Origin: Ophiostoma sp. CBS 140.51
Taxonomy: Eukaryota > Ascomycota > Sordariomycetes > Ophiostomatales > Ophiostomataceae
Length of the DNA: 64,000 nucleotides
Assembly: GCA_029298735.1 (NCBI GenBank)
Contig: JANSLP010000107.1
Span: forward strand, 1 to 64,000
Direction of reading: 5' to 3'
Part shown: positions 1 to 10,857 of the stretch, one piece after another
Layout: each line of letters opens with the position of its first letter
How positions within the stretch are numbered: the first letter of the stretch is position 1
Made by a program: the position numbers and the translations under genes
The notes under the pieces: model-generated
What the model saw: only the letters and a program-made list of their open reading frames with translations
Databases searched by the model: none
Told to the model about the DNA's origin: nothing

Positions 1-133
1 AATAAATAAAAATAAATAAAGACAAAAATTCTTTGTATCAATAGTAATAATAAATTAGGCTCTATATTAAATAAACGAAGCTGATAATTTAATGTAATAT
101 AAAGTGTGTGAAAGGGAAGGGAACCCCTGTTGG
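1..133. other. AT-rich intergenic edge
   Basis: Short AT-rich stretch with A/T-only runs in the first 60 bases. It lies 3' of the GNAT gene. No coding or RNA gene is visible. Confidence 0.5.
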
Positions 134-904
134 CTATCTGACGATACTCTTGGGAAAGTACTTCATATACCGAAAAACATAATGGCCCCAAACAGCTCCA
201 GGGCCTTCTTCGACTGGTGACGGTACCGGCGCATATTCGTCCAGGTTTACGTCTAGCGACCGGATCACCTCAAAGCCGCACTTGGCATACATTTTCCATG
301 CCGGCTCGGATGAGTGTACCCACGCAAACACGCCGTGGGCATCGCAAAGATCCGTTCCCCATTCAATGAGCGCCGACCCGACACCGCGGCCCTGGTACTC
401 GGATGCCACAATAAGGCCAATGACAAACAGGCAGCGCACCTTTGGCAGTCCCTTGGGTGTGTTGGCCGGCATAACCTCGTCCATCCAGGCCTGCATATCC
501 CCGCCCGTCAGTGCCTCGAGGCGTTTGACTGGATCTGTTGAAGGAGCGTCGTCTGGCTTTGGTGCATTGTCTGCTTTGGCTGGTTTGGCTGGTTCAGTCA
601 CCTTCCTTGTCGTCCTTCCCTCGACAACAGGCATCTCTTCCGGAGCAAAGCCGTGAAAGCCCCAATTGCAGTAGCCCATAATGTTGTTTGTTTCGGTATC
701 GACGACTTTGAGCACGACACAGCGCGGGCTTGTGAGCATATCGGGGAGGGCCTGGAGAGTGTATTGCTCCATATCAAAGGGTCGTTCTTTGCCGAGTGCT
801 TTCATTTGGGTCTGGCGGTCCGTCTTAAAGGCATCGGCGCTCATGCGAGCCAAAACCGGCACGTCGTCGACAGTGACGGCCTCCAACTTGTAAGGTGTAG
901 GCAT
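134..904 (-). CDS. GNAT-family N-acetyltransferase
   Basis: Single-exon gene of 256 aa, probably transferring an acetyl group from acetyl-CoA to an unidentified amine or protein substrate. The start is taken at the ATG ending at 904 (protein begins MPTPYKLEAV), because the open frame upstream to 1081 looks like translated leader. The acetyl-CoA-binding motif A is clear in the second half: a beta strand (CLFVIGLIV) followed by YQGRGVGSALIEWG, the Q/R-x-x-G-x-G/A loop. It is followed by a motif-B-like strand and helix (VHSSEPAWKMYAKCGFEV). The arrangement is typical of fungal GNATs of 200-260 aa. A charged Lys/Pro-rich linker (around residues 105-130) separates the N-terminal part from motif A. 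No targeting signal is seen. The family is secure; the substrate is unknown. Confidence 0.85.
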   Translation of the reverse strand: MPTPYKLEAVTVDDVPVLARMSADAFKTDRQTQMKALGKERPFDMEQYTLQALPDMLTSPRCVVLKVVDTETNNIMGYCNWGFHGFAPEEMPVVEGRTTRKVTEPAKPAKADNAPKPDDAPSTDPVKRLEALTGGDMQAWMDEVMPANTPKGLPKVRCLFVIGLIVASEYQGRGVGSALIEWGTDLCDAHGVFAWVHSSEPAWKMYAKCGFEVIRSLDVNLDEYAPVPSPVEEGPGAVWGHYVFRYMKYFPKSIVR

Positions 905-1426
905 TATGAGGTTGTTATGTGTGATGCGTATGTATGGTTGTTGGTTGTCAAGTTTTGTAGGGAGTGGGAGTCCTATCTCCGCATTTGAAACAGAGATCAT
1001 CTTGGCCACGCCCGTCAGATTGTCGTGCAGGTTAAATACAATAAAGGACACGGAGTAATTGGTCAGGGAACGTCTTCCCACTATTTGATGTTTATTGCTC
1101 CATCACAGTACACTTTTTGTTGGCAAGAAATACGCCTTTCTCCTATTTTCCCTTTGATGATAACCAAAACGACAAAAAAAATCAAATGCTTCATTTACAT
1201 AAAAAAGGGGCTATCAACACCGAATGCTCTCTCGTCGTCCACCTTTGTTTCGTATCTTTCTTCTTTCCCTTACTCTTTTGTCTGCCAAGCTCCCGATTTT
1301 TCAAAACACTGTCTATATAATCATTATGGAAAACATGAGGAAGAAAAATAAAGCAAGGAGAGAACGAAAGAGAAAAAGAAAGAAGAAAAGAAAAAGTAAG
1401 AAACGATAACACTACAACAACACCGG
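905..1426. other. Intergenic between GNAT and AP-1 mu genes
   Basis: About 520 bases containing the GNAT 5' region and the 3' end of the AP-1 mu gene. There is an A-rich run at about 1325-1405 on the + strand (T-rich on the coding strand of the adaptor gene), as expected for a 3' UTR. No gene seen. Confidence 0.5.
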
Positions 1427-2831
1427 TTATACCACATCTGGTAGCCGGACGGCTATGTCGCCAGACTGTGTTATGTACCGCACCCACGGCAGAGACGGGT
1501 ATTGGAGCTGAATATGTTAGCATGTGGACAGGTAGAAATATACATTGAAGTGCGCACGAACTCACCTTTGGTTCTGTAATCTTCAAGTAACGGACCTGGA
1601 TTCCACTGGTAGTGAAATACGGAATCTCAAACTTGACCTGGATAGGCCGCTTAGCGCCCTTACCTGGTGCACCGACACCACCCATGCTGCCACCGAAGCC
1701 ACCCGTCATGCCGCCACCGTGTTCGTCGTCACCGCGCACACTGGGCAGGCCCAGCTCGGCGCGCATCAAAAACTCCTTATTGCCGCCAAACTGCTTAATC
1801 TTCCAGACGATGGCGCTCTGCTCGGGGGCGTAGTGGACGGTGCCAATGTTGGTGCGGAAGCGGGGCGAGTCGGCATCGTCGGGGACGGGTACGATAATCT
1901 CGACATTGTTGGCGGTGCTCCTCCGCTTGAACTGGGCCTTGGCCTTCAGCATGTACTCGATGCGACTGCCGCTGTGGGACTCGACGACGCACTCGACCCA
2001 GATGAGCGGCTTGACCTGGGTGTTGAGGCGGTAGGACATGAGCTCGAACTCGCCGTCCGGAGGGATAAAGGAAATGGTGCGGTCATTCTCGAAACGTGAC
2101 AGACGCACGCACTGGTGGAACTTGACGTCCTCCATCTCAATGGCCTTGCCGCGCGTGGTGCGGCCCGTCGTCTCGAACATGACCTTGTCGTTGAGGCCCA
2201 GACGCAGCTCGGGCATGCCCGACAGATAGCACTTCATCTTGATGGACCCCAGAATCTCGGAGCGCAGGACATTGCCGTTGGCCGACACCAGCAGGTTGAG
2301 CGACTCAATGACGTCGAGGAAGACCTCGTTTTTGCGGTAGCGAATGCCCTCGGAACGCCACGACACGGCATTGGTGACGGCAATGGGCGGACGGGCCTGG
2401 ATCTCGAGCTTGTGGGACTCTTGTGTAATGTACTCTTGCAGAATCTTGCTCTCGGTAGTCTGCGGGTAACCGAAATCCATCATCTCGTCGAGCAGCTCGT
2501 AGATGATGACAAAGTTGTCGCGAATCGACTCCTCCTCAAGTGCCTTGAAGTACTCGGTGAAGACGTCGACAATCTTGTGCAAAAACAGCAAAATCTCGGC
2601 GGCATTGGTGTTGCGTTTAGTGAGGGCGAGGAGGTAGAGGTTGTTGTGGCGGATGTAGAGGTAGTTGATGCCCTCGTGGGAGAAGCATGGCGGCACGGCG
2701 GAGGACTCCTCTTCGGCTTCGCTCAGCAGGACGGGGAACTTTTCGACGGCTGACATGGGAATGTCACCGCGGTAGTTGCGGGCCAAAAGGGTCTTGCCCT
2801 TGAGGTCGAGGAAGAAGACGGCGGACGCCAT
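1427..2831 (-). CDS. APM1: AP-1 clathrin adaptor complex, mu subunit
   Basis: Medium chain of the AP-1 adaptor, which selects cargo with tyrosine-type signals for clathrin vesicles between trans-Golgi and endosomes. Two exons on the minus strand: 2831-1566 and 1507-1427, with a 58-bp GT-AG intron (1508-1565), giving 448 aa, the usual length. Residues 1-140 form the longin-like domain (starts MASAVFFLDLKGKTLLARNY). The mu-homology domain follows, with the typical KNEVFLDVIESLN start. The spliced last exon encodes the conserved tail LQYPSLPWVRYITQSGDIAVRLPDVV, written here only as the landmark PWVRYIT...GDIAVRLPD. A Gly/Met-rich loop (around residues 385-405) is a common fungal insertion. The start is the ATG ending at 2831; an in-frame extension upstream to 2876 is basic and not conserved. 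Confidence 0.96.
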
Positions 2832-5800
2832 GGTGGGAGTGGGCGAGGCGAGGCGAAGCGAGGCGCGATGTCTCAACGGCCAGGGGCCGGTTTAGGATGT
2901 GGAGGGGAGGTGAAGTTGAAGGAAGAGCTGTTTCAAAGTGCGTGATCGGATGCAGTTGTGGCGATGCTCACGTTGGAGTCAAAATGCAATGCAGCGTGTT
3001 CTGGTTGAGCTTGTCGACTCTGGAGTCGTCGATTGTCGTCAAAAGTCGATTCCCGCAAGCGAGATGTGGCCACGATGCGGTGACGTTTGGGCCTTTGTCG
3101 TCAAAAGGGGACCCAGGCAGCTTAGTTTGGCGAATGGCGATGGTTGGCCCTTCAGCCCACTTCGTGTCTATCAAGCAACCGGCCAATCACAGTACGCCGC
3201 CACCTTTGCTTCAGACTTCAATGCCTCCAGCGGCGACCTGGCTCCTGCCCAAAAGGTCCTCAGGTCCTGAGGCCCTGAGGCCCTGGGGGCAAGCGCCTTC
3301 TGGAAAAGGAGCTCAGCACGGTCCCCCCCACTCGGCACCGGATTAACTTTTAGGGGAAAAGGTAAGCTTTCTGTGCACGTGCACGCGCACCAATTAGAGC
3401 AGCTCCTGACCAGAGATAACTCTGCATATATTTACGCCAGCGAAAACTTTCTCTTCTTTTCCCTCTTCTCTCTCTCTTTCCTCCTCAACGCGTTCTCTAG
3501 ACAGTGCAGCCCATCTTTTGCCGTGCGACCTGACCGGGCTTTTTGCCTGGATTCTAACTGCCTGCGGTCGTGGATGAAGGTTGCGATTATGCAACGCTGA
3601 GAAGGAGAGAATTTATTTTCAAACGGTTCCATTAAGAGCTGCCTGAGCATTTACAACGTTTAATCGCGTTCCATTGCTTCGTGCGGCGTCAGAGGAGCCG
3701 GACATCTGGACGCATTTGAACGACATATGAACGTGAAAACACATGATTGAAGAGGAGGAGAATGTCGTAGCGGCGTATCGGCGCCGCAAACCTCAGCCTA
3801 TCATATGCAATTCGATGAGCATCGCCCTTGATCTCGACGGCGGTTGCTTACGTCGTACAGATCTGCAGCGCAGATTCAAATGCTTGCCGCTTGGTCGACG
3901 GTCGCTGATAGTCCCTGTTCTTGTATCGATGGCGGATTGCGAGATGCTTCGATGGTCTTGTCTCCAATAGTCGATGGCAAGATAGCTTCTTGGTGGGACA
4001 CAGGGCGGCAAGATAGACTGCGACTCTACTTTGCATGTGCCGGCGCCCATCAAGTAAAACGTAATCTAGGCCCTCGATGGCTCCTTCCTTCCTCACCGGC
4101 TGTGCTGTGGCCCGTCTTCGACACCGACCGGAAGGCACGGAGCAACGTGTCGCCGAGGATGCAAACAGTCGAACCGACGGGCCACGAGGAGGAAGGAGAT
4201 ATGAATACGTCGTATGGGGTGCAATGCTAAGTATTTCCCCAACATCCAACTTACAACCTCAAAACGCTCCTTCCTCGCGTGCCTTCCTTCGCCCATTAAG
4301 GGGTTGCACCAAATATACGTGCTAATTACGTTGTCCTGCGCCTGAAGCCAGCATCTGAATCCAGCATTACACGGAAGCATGACGGCCTCTTCTCATCAAA
4401 GGAATCGTCTGGGGTCGTGCTTCCTTTTGGCTTCCTTTCTGCTTTGAGTTGTTCCATTGAAAGCGAACTTCGCATCCGTGGTCCGGGCTGCATTGAAAAG
4501 AGATAAACTACGCGCTGCTTGCCTTTTACCTACTTTAATGGGCTTATCGGATGCTCATTGGCTAATATTGGCGTCCCAGCATTCGGGATGCGGAAGGTGC
4601 GCCTGGCATGTGAAAATACTTGGCTCGACCCAATGTTCTTTCCCTCGCCCCAGAAACAGGAAGGGACGGCAACACGGCTATTGGGGGACTCCGGGCTCCT
4701 ATTTGCTCTACTTTTGGCTCAATGGCTGCCTCGTCTCGCTCTTTTGTCGCATTTTGCAGCCAAGTTCGACACTCCGGATCTTAGGGGACCCCCCTGCTGA
4801 ACGACAAGAAGAGGCTCTATCATCCGCTAGCTCGTGTTTCAATGCTCATGGGGCGCGTTGGAGTGGGTGTCGAACCTGCATCTGTCTTTGCAAGCCACGG
4901 GTTTTGCATGTGCTTTGTTCCTCTGTGGCGTATTTGCAGTGGACAAATACCAGATGCTCTCTTTTTCCCTCACATTCTCACTCTCACATATGCTCATCAG
5001 TCGGCATTCTGGCCCAGAGGTCCAGGCCCAAGCCGCTGACCTGGCTGAAAGAATCCCCCTCTTTCCCTCCCCAACAGAATGCAGTTTTGCGGACAAAGGA
5101 CAAAGGAGGCAAGTGCGTCGTCGACTCTCACACTATCCCTCTGCTCTCTCCCTTTTGCCGTTCGCTGTCGCCGGACTCGAAGTTTTGCCCCAACCGAGGA
5201 TGGAACGTAGAAAGCGTAAGAGCGCAAAGCCGAACCAACCATTATGTCGAGAAGCGCAATGCATGCAGTTCATTTCTCTCTGTAGCATTTGATCAAATGC
5301 TTGCCGTCGCTCGCTTCCCCGGCCGTTTTATCTACCTGATTATTACTCTTGTATCACGGAAAGCAGCCGACGGGCTCGGGAGACAAACCGTGTGTTGCTG
5401 GTTCTCTGTGCGTGATTTGGGGGCTTTCTCATGAGATGTCATGCACTCTATATTTGACTTGTCTAATGGCACCTTTGTATGACACTTGAAAGATGGATCT
5501 TGTGAGAGACTGGGACAGAATGCGGGCCCTGGCTGTTGGCGTGCCCCTCTTGCCTGTTCAGTCAGTGAGAGACATGTATTTACGTATTTTACGGGGGGCT
5601 TTCCACCGTTAGCCAAGGAAGTTCCTGGGCAGGCACAGGAGATCGTATTCCGGATGGTTGTTCGCGGCAGGAAAGAGCGACAGAGTGACAAAAAGATACC
5701 GACAAAAGAGCGACACAAAGCGCCTCCAAGCGACACCAAACAAAATACAGAGACCTGTAGAAGCACGTTCTAGTGTGCCTGCTCTGCGGACAATCTTCGC

Positions 5801-7345
5801 GCGGTAATCTTGACGCTATTACGTCCTGTTTGGTGGGCTCGTGGGAAACATGCACGATTACAGCGCACTTTTCTGACTGCCTACTACTGGCGAGTACTGG
5901 GTAATACAGCGCTAGCCAGGGCCAGGTCCAAAGGCTCGTGTCAGATGCTGCTGTTACTCAGTGCGCTGTCCAGCCCGCCCGCCAACAAGAACGCTACAAA
6001 AACGCGACAGGCGCACCTGATGGCAAATGGGTTTGTCAATTGCGGTGCGGGCCCCACATGGGAAGCCGTTGGCGCTTTCCGGTTTTGTGTCTCTGAATAA
6101 TAGAATACTTGGGGAGGGAGCAGCTGCGACCTGCGCCGTGCCTGCCTTTTCCTACCTTTTCCGTGTCATCATCAAAGTGTCACTCAGTGTCACTCCGTCG
6201 TGGAAAAGTGACTTGCACATGAAAGAAACGGGAAAGACCTGTGGTCCCCCCACTGAATCTGGACTAGTGCGCCCCCCCAACGACAAATAGTGAGCCCGGC
6301 AACTGCTTTTTGGCAACGACTTGCGTCCTGCGCGACGAATCGTGCTTGCCCGTTGCACGCTGCAGTCCCCATCCCCTGACATCCCCCCTTAGTAGCTGAG
6401 TGGCCGGGGGGCCACAGCGCACTTTGCCCGCCAACTAGGCCAGTTCAGAGGCCCATGCCCACGTCCACGCCCAGAAAGAGGGTCCCCACATCGTCTGTCC
6501 CTTTCTTTCCTTGTCGGGGCGTTTTGCACGTGCAAGTGCAGAAGGAAAAAGGGAAAGAGAGAAACGAAACCCAGTCTGGGATCCCAGGAAAAGCCCAGAC
6601 TTGGGGAAGAATCCCCTCCCACTCACTGCCTCTCCTACCACCACCACCGACCACCATTACAACCCCCATCGGCTCTTTCCTCGTGGTTGCCCTTTCTTTT
6701 GTCCCAGTCCTGTCCCAGTTTGCCTCTTTCCCATTCGCAATCCTCTGCCCTCCTTCCCTCCTTCCCTCTTGGATTTTTATTTTCTTGTCTCAACAAACAA
6801 ATCGAGACAAAAAACCGACGAAACAGGGTGTCTCATTCTCGCAGCATTCTTTGCATCAACACCCTCAGCGACACGCAGCGTATTCGATAACGGTCTTTGA
6901 CGCCGACGACCTTGACGCTGTTGAACGGCCGGCGCTTTCGACGTTCAATAGCCCTGCATTTATTTCGACATTTTCCTGCTCGACATTGCAGCGACAGAGC
7001 CTCACTTTTGGCAGCAGAATTATTCCTACGATAATCATCCATTCCTTTTCGACGAACCGACTCTTTCGTTAGAGCATCTTTCCAACGTCCCGATTGCCTT
7101 CTGTCGACGCCTGACGGCCCATCCGGCTGACGCCCACGACAGTTTCTTTCCACTTCGTTTCGGACGTCAGATTGGGGGTTATTTTGTCATGCTTTTCGAT
7201 ACGAGGACATCTGCCCAACCGATCGTCTAGACTTCCTCGACGACAACGTCAAATCCGACAGACAAGACACGATCGTCGAAAACGCCGTTGACCGTTTCGT
7301 TTATTAATCAACCGACGACCGAAATACGACAGAATTCCACACGCT
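2832..7345. other. 4.5-kb gene-free region, probable long leader of the Opi1-like gene
   Basis: Lies between the divergent AP-1 mu and Opi1-like genes. Open frames here (the longest is 325 codons, 4457-5434) are Cys/Arg/Ser-rich, lack recognisable domains and overlap frames on both strands, so I do not call them. Visible features are an inverted repeat plus GAGGCCCT reiterations at 3258-3290, C/T-rich tracts at about 6700-6790 just upstream of the Opi1-like gene, and many CGA-rich triplets at 6890-7330, as in long fungal 5' leaders. A long regulated 5' UTR with upstream ORFs is likely but unproven. Confidence 0.5.
3258..3290. repeat. Inverted repeat CCTCAGG-T-CCTGAGG with GAGGCCCT reiterations
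   Basis: A 7-bp perfect inverted repeat with a one-base spacer occupies 3258-3272. It is immediately followed by further GAGGCCCT units up to a G-run at about 3285-3289. It lies in the promoter-side region of the AP-1 mu gene. Function unknown. Confidence 0.5.
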
Positions 7346-9325
7346 ATGGCACCGCCTGCAAACGCCGCCACCGGAGACGTTGCCCGGTCCGGGGCTGTCG
7401 ACTTTTCGCGCCTCGAGGCGTCGCCGCTCGACCGCAAGGTCCGCGAACTACCTTCCTACTCGCCGCCGACGTACTCGACACAAAAGCAGACACAGCAGAC
7501 ACCATTACTCCAGCCGTCTTCACCAGACGTTAAAGTGTTGCCGTTCCGCGAACTCAATTCTGAGCTCCCTCCCATCCAGAACACACAAGGCCGCGAGAAT
7601 GGCGAGTCACGGCATCGGACGCTGCCGTCTATTTCGTCGGTAACGGGATCCGTGACTGGGTCGGTCAGTGGTGCGGCTGCCGACTCGCCCGCGGCCGAAG
7701 CAGCCTCTGCCTCGACGCCTGCGTCGACCAACCACTGGCCCAGCCTCAACCCTCTGACTGCCTACTATACCCCAGGACACGTCCAGTCGAGCGCCGACTC
7801 ACCCTTGCGGATGGACGTGGATGCTTCGAGTACAAGTACCGGCCCGACCGGAGCCACCTCGCCCGACCGGTATTTAGACGTCCGGGCTGCCAGTGTTAGT
7901 CTCGAAGACCCGGACGTCCGTATGGCGGCCGAAGCGCTCGGCGACCTGCGCGCCGACTTTGTCTCCTCGCCTCCCGCCCGCTCGTCTCCTCTTCCTGGTA
8001 ACCCCAATGGGAACGGCATCAACAACACTTCAGAACCCCTCTTCTCCTTGCTTACGACATCTCACCCCCTCCTTGCCAAGACAATCGAGGGCACAACCTC
8101 TGCCTACAACACCTCCAAGAACTTCTCGCCACGGTTCAAGTCGGGTGCCGAGTACGTGGAGGGCTATCTGACACCCATTGGCAACACGATCGGCTCGGTC
8201 AGCCGGGTAACGGGTGTCGAGGGTGGTGTGCGGTGGTTCCTGGGCGGTGGCCGCCGGAGGCACCAGTCTGGTGAGGGCGAATCGAGTAAGCCCAGCTTCT
8301 ATAAGCGGCGCAAGGTCGATTTTCGCCGTGGCCGTGGTGGCAATGGCACCGACGCACAGCATGGTCCGACATCCGCGGGTGGTGCCAAGAACGATGACTC
8401 GCGCACGGATGGGGCACGGGATGTCCGTGCCAGTGGTGATAACTTTGACTTGGCCGAAGATCGCCGGTTGTCTATGAGCACAGTCGAGACGCTCCCTGCC
8501 TACGATGATCACCGGTCGCCAGACTACACCGAGTCTGACGGCACCTCTCTTATGCAGATCGAGTCGGCCGGTTCTTTGGAGAGTGTTGCGACCAGCACTG
8601 GCTCGCCTGCTGCCAACAACCAACAGTCACAACAAGCATGGCAGTCTCGCCTCATCATGTCCACGTCTGGTCTCAGTGTTGCCATGAGCGAGGAGAGTCT
8701 GCGCAGTCTCAAGTACTGTCTCAACTGGCTGCGCTGGGCCAATGGCAACATTGACAAGGTGATTGAGTCGCTGAAGACGGCCGTTGAGCAGTACGATAAT
8801 GCACATGCTGAGCAGGCCGAGAGGGAAGCATCACAAACCGGCGCCGAGTCTGCTGCCGGCAACGATGCTGCGGCACAGGCCCAGCGCAACGAGCTGGCCG
8901 CCCGCATTGCCTCGCTGCGTGGCGACCTCCTGCAAACTCTGCGTGGTGCTGTCGATACAGTGTCCAAGTATGCCGGTGGCGCTCTCCCCGACAATGCCCG
9001 TGTCCTTGTGCGCCGGCACCTCACCAGTCTGCCCCAGCGCTTCCGTCTCGCGAACCAGGCCGAGGCGTCTGCTGCCGAAGCCAATGGCGGCCGCCCTGCT
9101 ACTGACAAGGAGGTCCGCGAAGGCGCGCAGCGTGTGCTGGTGCTAGCTAAGGAGGGTCTCGACATGATGTCGCAGGTCAGCGGCGTGCTCGATGGCACCA
9201 TTGTGAGTGCCGAGGAGTGGTGCGAGCGACTGGGTAAGAAGAAGCCGAGCGACAGCAGCACCCAGGCCACGCCGGCAGCGACACCCGTCACGGCCGGTGC
9301 CGACGGTGATGTTGTCATGCAGTAG
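7346..9325 (+). CDS. Opi1-domain transcriptional regulator (CCG-8-like)
   Basis: Single-exon gene of 659 aa. Yeast Opi1 represses phospholipid/inositol genes and is held at the ER by phosphatidic acid; in Neurospora the family member is CCG-8. Family landmarks are a conserved acidic/amphipathic block around residues 185-200 (EDPDVRMAAEALGDLR), a central block around 240-298 (LLAKTIEGTTSAYNTSKNF... to GVRWFLGG) immediately followed by a basic patch around 302-330 (KRRKVDFRRGRGG), and a C-terminal block around 455-486 (LKYCLNWLRWANGNIDKVIE) leading into a helical region. Serine/proline-rich low-complexity stretches link the blocks. The start ATG at 7346 is the first in frame after a long CGA-rich leader. 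The protein is longer than yeast Opi1 (about 400 aa), as usual in filamentous fungi. Exact targets cannot be read from sequence. Confidence 0.9.
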   Translation: MAPPANAATGDVARSGAVDFSRLEASPLDRKVRELPSYSPPTYSTQKQTQQTPLLQPSSPDVKVLPFRELNSELPPIQNTQGRENGESRHRTLPSISSVTGSVTGSVSGAAADSPAAEAASASTPASTNHWPSLNPLTAYYTPGHVQSSADSPLRMDVDASSTSTGPTGATSPDRYLDVRAASVSLEDPDVRMAAEALGDLRADFVSSPPARSSPLPGNPNGNGINNTSEPLFSLLTTSHPLLAKTIEGTTSAYNTSKNFSPRFKSGAEYVEGYLTPIGNTIGSVSRVTGVEGGVRWFLGGGRRRHQSGEGESSKPSFYKRRKVDFRRGRGGNGTDAQHGPTSAGGAKNDDSRTDGARDVRASGDNFDLAEDRRLSMSTVETLPAYDDHRSPDYTESDGTSLMQIESAGSLESVATSTGSPAANNQQSQQAWQSRLIMSTSGLSVAMSEESLRSLKYCLNWLRWANGNIDKVIESLKTAVEQYDNAHAEQAEREASQTGAESAAGNDAAAQAQRNELAARIASLRGDLLQTLRGAVDTVSKYAGGALPDNARVLVRRHLTSLPQRFRLANQAEASAAEANGGRPATDKEVREGAQRVLVLAKEGLDMMSQVSGVLDGTIVSAEEWCERLGKKKPSDSSTQATPAATPVTAGADGDVVMQ

Positions 9326-10857
9326 ATGGACTGCAATATCCTTCCATCAACTTTCAACACATGTCTTTTCTTATAGCGATATTCTGATGAATCAACTCTG
9401 GCATCGCTTTCATTCACTTACTTTCACGTCATACTTTTCTTTTCATGTCTTTTTTCATTCTATTTCATTTTTCTCATTGGTTTTCTTTCTTCATTTCCTT
9501 CATTTCCTTTGTCACAGTCTTCATTTCTCGGTCTTTACCTCTCTATTGTCTTCAAGTCATACCCCTTGGTTGTTTTTTCTCTAATCGACCGGCTTGTCTG
9601 TTTTATTTTTCGTTGCGTTGGGTCTGTGTTTACGATACTTGGTTCTTTCTCTGGTGCTACCGGCCTATTTTCTTTTATTTTTCCAATCATCAACAAACTA
9701 TTAACTCTTTTATCTCTCTCGATATCTTTTGCTTTTTCAAGTGTTATTTTTCTCTTCTGGTTCTGGTTCTGGTTCTGGTTCTACTTCTAATGTCTATGTC
9801 TACGCTGCCGTCGTTGCCTGATGTTGCTTTCCGTTTAAAATGCTAGATCTGGTTGAAAGGGGAGTCTTGAGCGAATATGGAGTACGTCGTAATAGAACGG
9901 AACTTGAAAAAATCAAGAACGCCTTCACATTTGATCCTCCGTGAATGATCACCAATGACTCTTCCAAGAAATAAGTTAGGCTTCTTTTCATCCCGTCGTC
10001 GTATTAAGGTCCATTCTCGTCCAAGAGGAAAATTCAAAAGAAGCAATAAACTCTTCCCATCAAGGCAGCAATGTGGCGCTGCCCCCAAACGGGGTCGACC
10101 CCTTAAATTCAATTGAGCTCCTCCTTTGTCCCCTCAACTCAACACTGCCTTTAGAAAAGTCTCCAATTGACCAAACAATTCCCCTAAACCTTTCTTTTTC
10201 AGCCGGCTTGGCTTGGCCTTTTCCCCTCTCCCACTATTCGTCTTGCACACAGCCGCAGTGTATTCACAGTGACCCGTCGTGAAGGCTATATTTGCCATGT
10301 ATTACGGGGTATTTTCGTACCCATTCTCATTCTCGTAAAGCTCCCGATCTGCCTTACGAGCAGCCTCACCAATTCGTTTGGTGTTTTCCTGGAGGCATGC
10401 GAGCCTCTCAAACGGCTTAAACTCGCACACGTTGAAGATTGAGCTAAAGCTGCCTGTTCCTTGCTTTAGTGTAGGATATCAACCCGTCAAATTGAGCTTA
10501 CGCTCGAGCTGAAAACCATTTTGACATTAGGTCGTGACAATTAGGACCACGCTGCCTAAAATAGGACAAGGCCAGGAGGGGTTCATGATGCAAAGCCGAG
10601 GACGGTGTCGATTGCCATTTTGACTCCTTTTTGGTTCTTTGTATTAAAAGGGGAACGGTCACTCCTGCCTTGACGCTCATGTAGATTTGTTTAAATATTT
10701 TCGTCCGTCGCTCTTTCCTTCTTGAGCTCCTGAGCTTTTGAGCTTCTCATCAGCCGCATCCAATTGCATTGCGCGCCCCTTTCAACGAGCTTCTCACCTC
10801 CAGCTTCCCCACCTTATCTCCCACTTACACTTACACCCACCGCCCACACGCAAACAC
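9326..10857. other. Intergenic, T-rich 3' region and promoter
   Basis: About 1.5 kb. The first 450 bases are strongly T-rich (3' UTR side of the Opi1-like gene) and include a TTCTGG microsatellite. The remainder is the promoter of the DUF4246 gene, with TTTAAATA-like sequence at about 10690. No gene seen. Confidence 0.5.
9755..9782 (+). repeat. (TTCTGG)n microsatellite
   Basis: Four full TTCTGG hexamers plus a partial unit in the 3' flank of the Opi1-like gene. Short, perfect, probably length-variable. Confidence 0.8.

Noticed and set aside
134..1081. 315-codon version of the GNAT protein with upstream start
   Set aside because: The 59 extra residues have no family resemblance; the ATG ending at 904 gives a normal N-terminus.
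1545..2099. 184-codon frame antisense to the AP-1 mu gene, and similar antisense frames over the xylosidase, COMT and GH10 genes
   Set aside because: Mirror frames caused by strong GC bias at third codon positions of the real genes.
4870..4882. B-box-like GGTTCGAC (reverse strand) as a second tRNA
   Set aside because: Flanking bases do not form a T stem and no A box or acceptor pairing is found.
4457..5434. 325-codon open frame on the + strand
   Set aside because: Rich in Cys, Ser, Arg and His with no domain, no hydrophobic or helical order, and overlapped by equally long frames in other phases; typical of chance frames in GC-balanced intergenic DNA.
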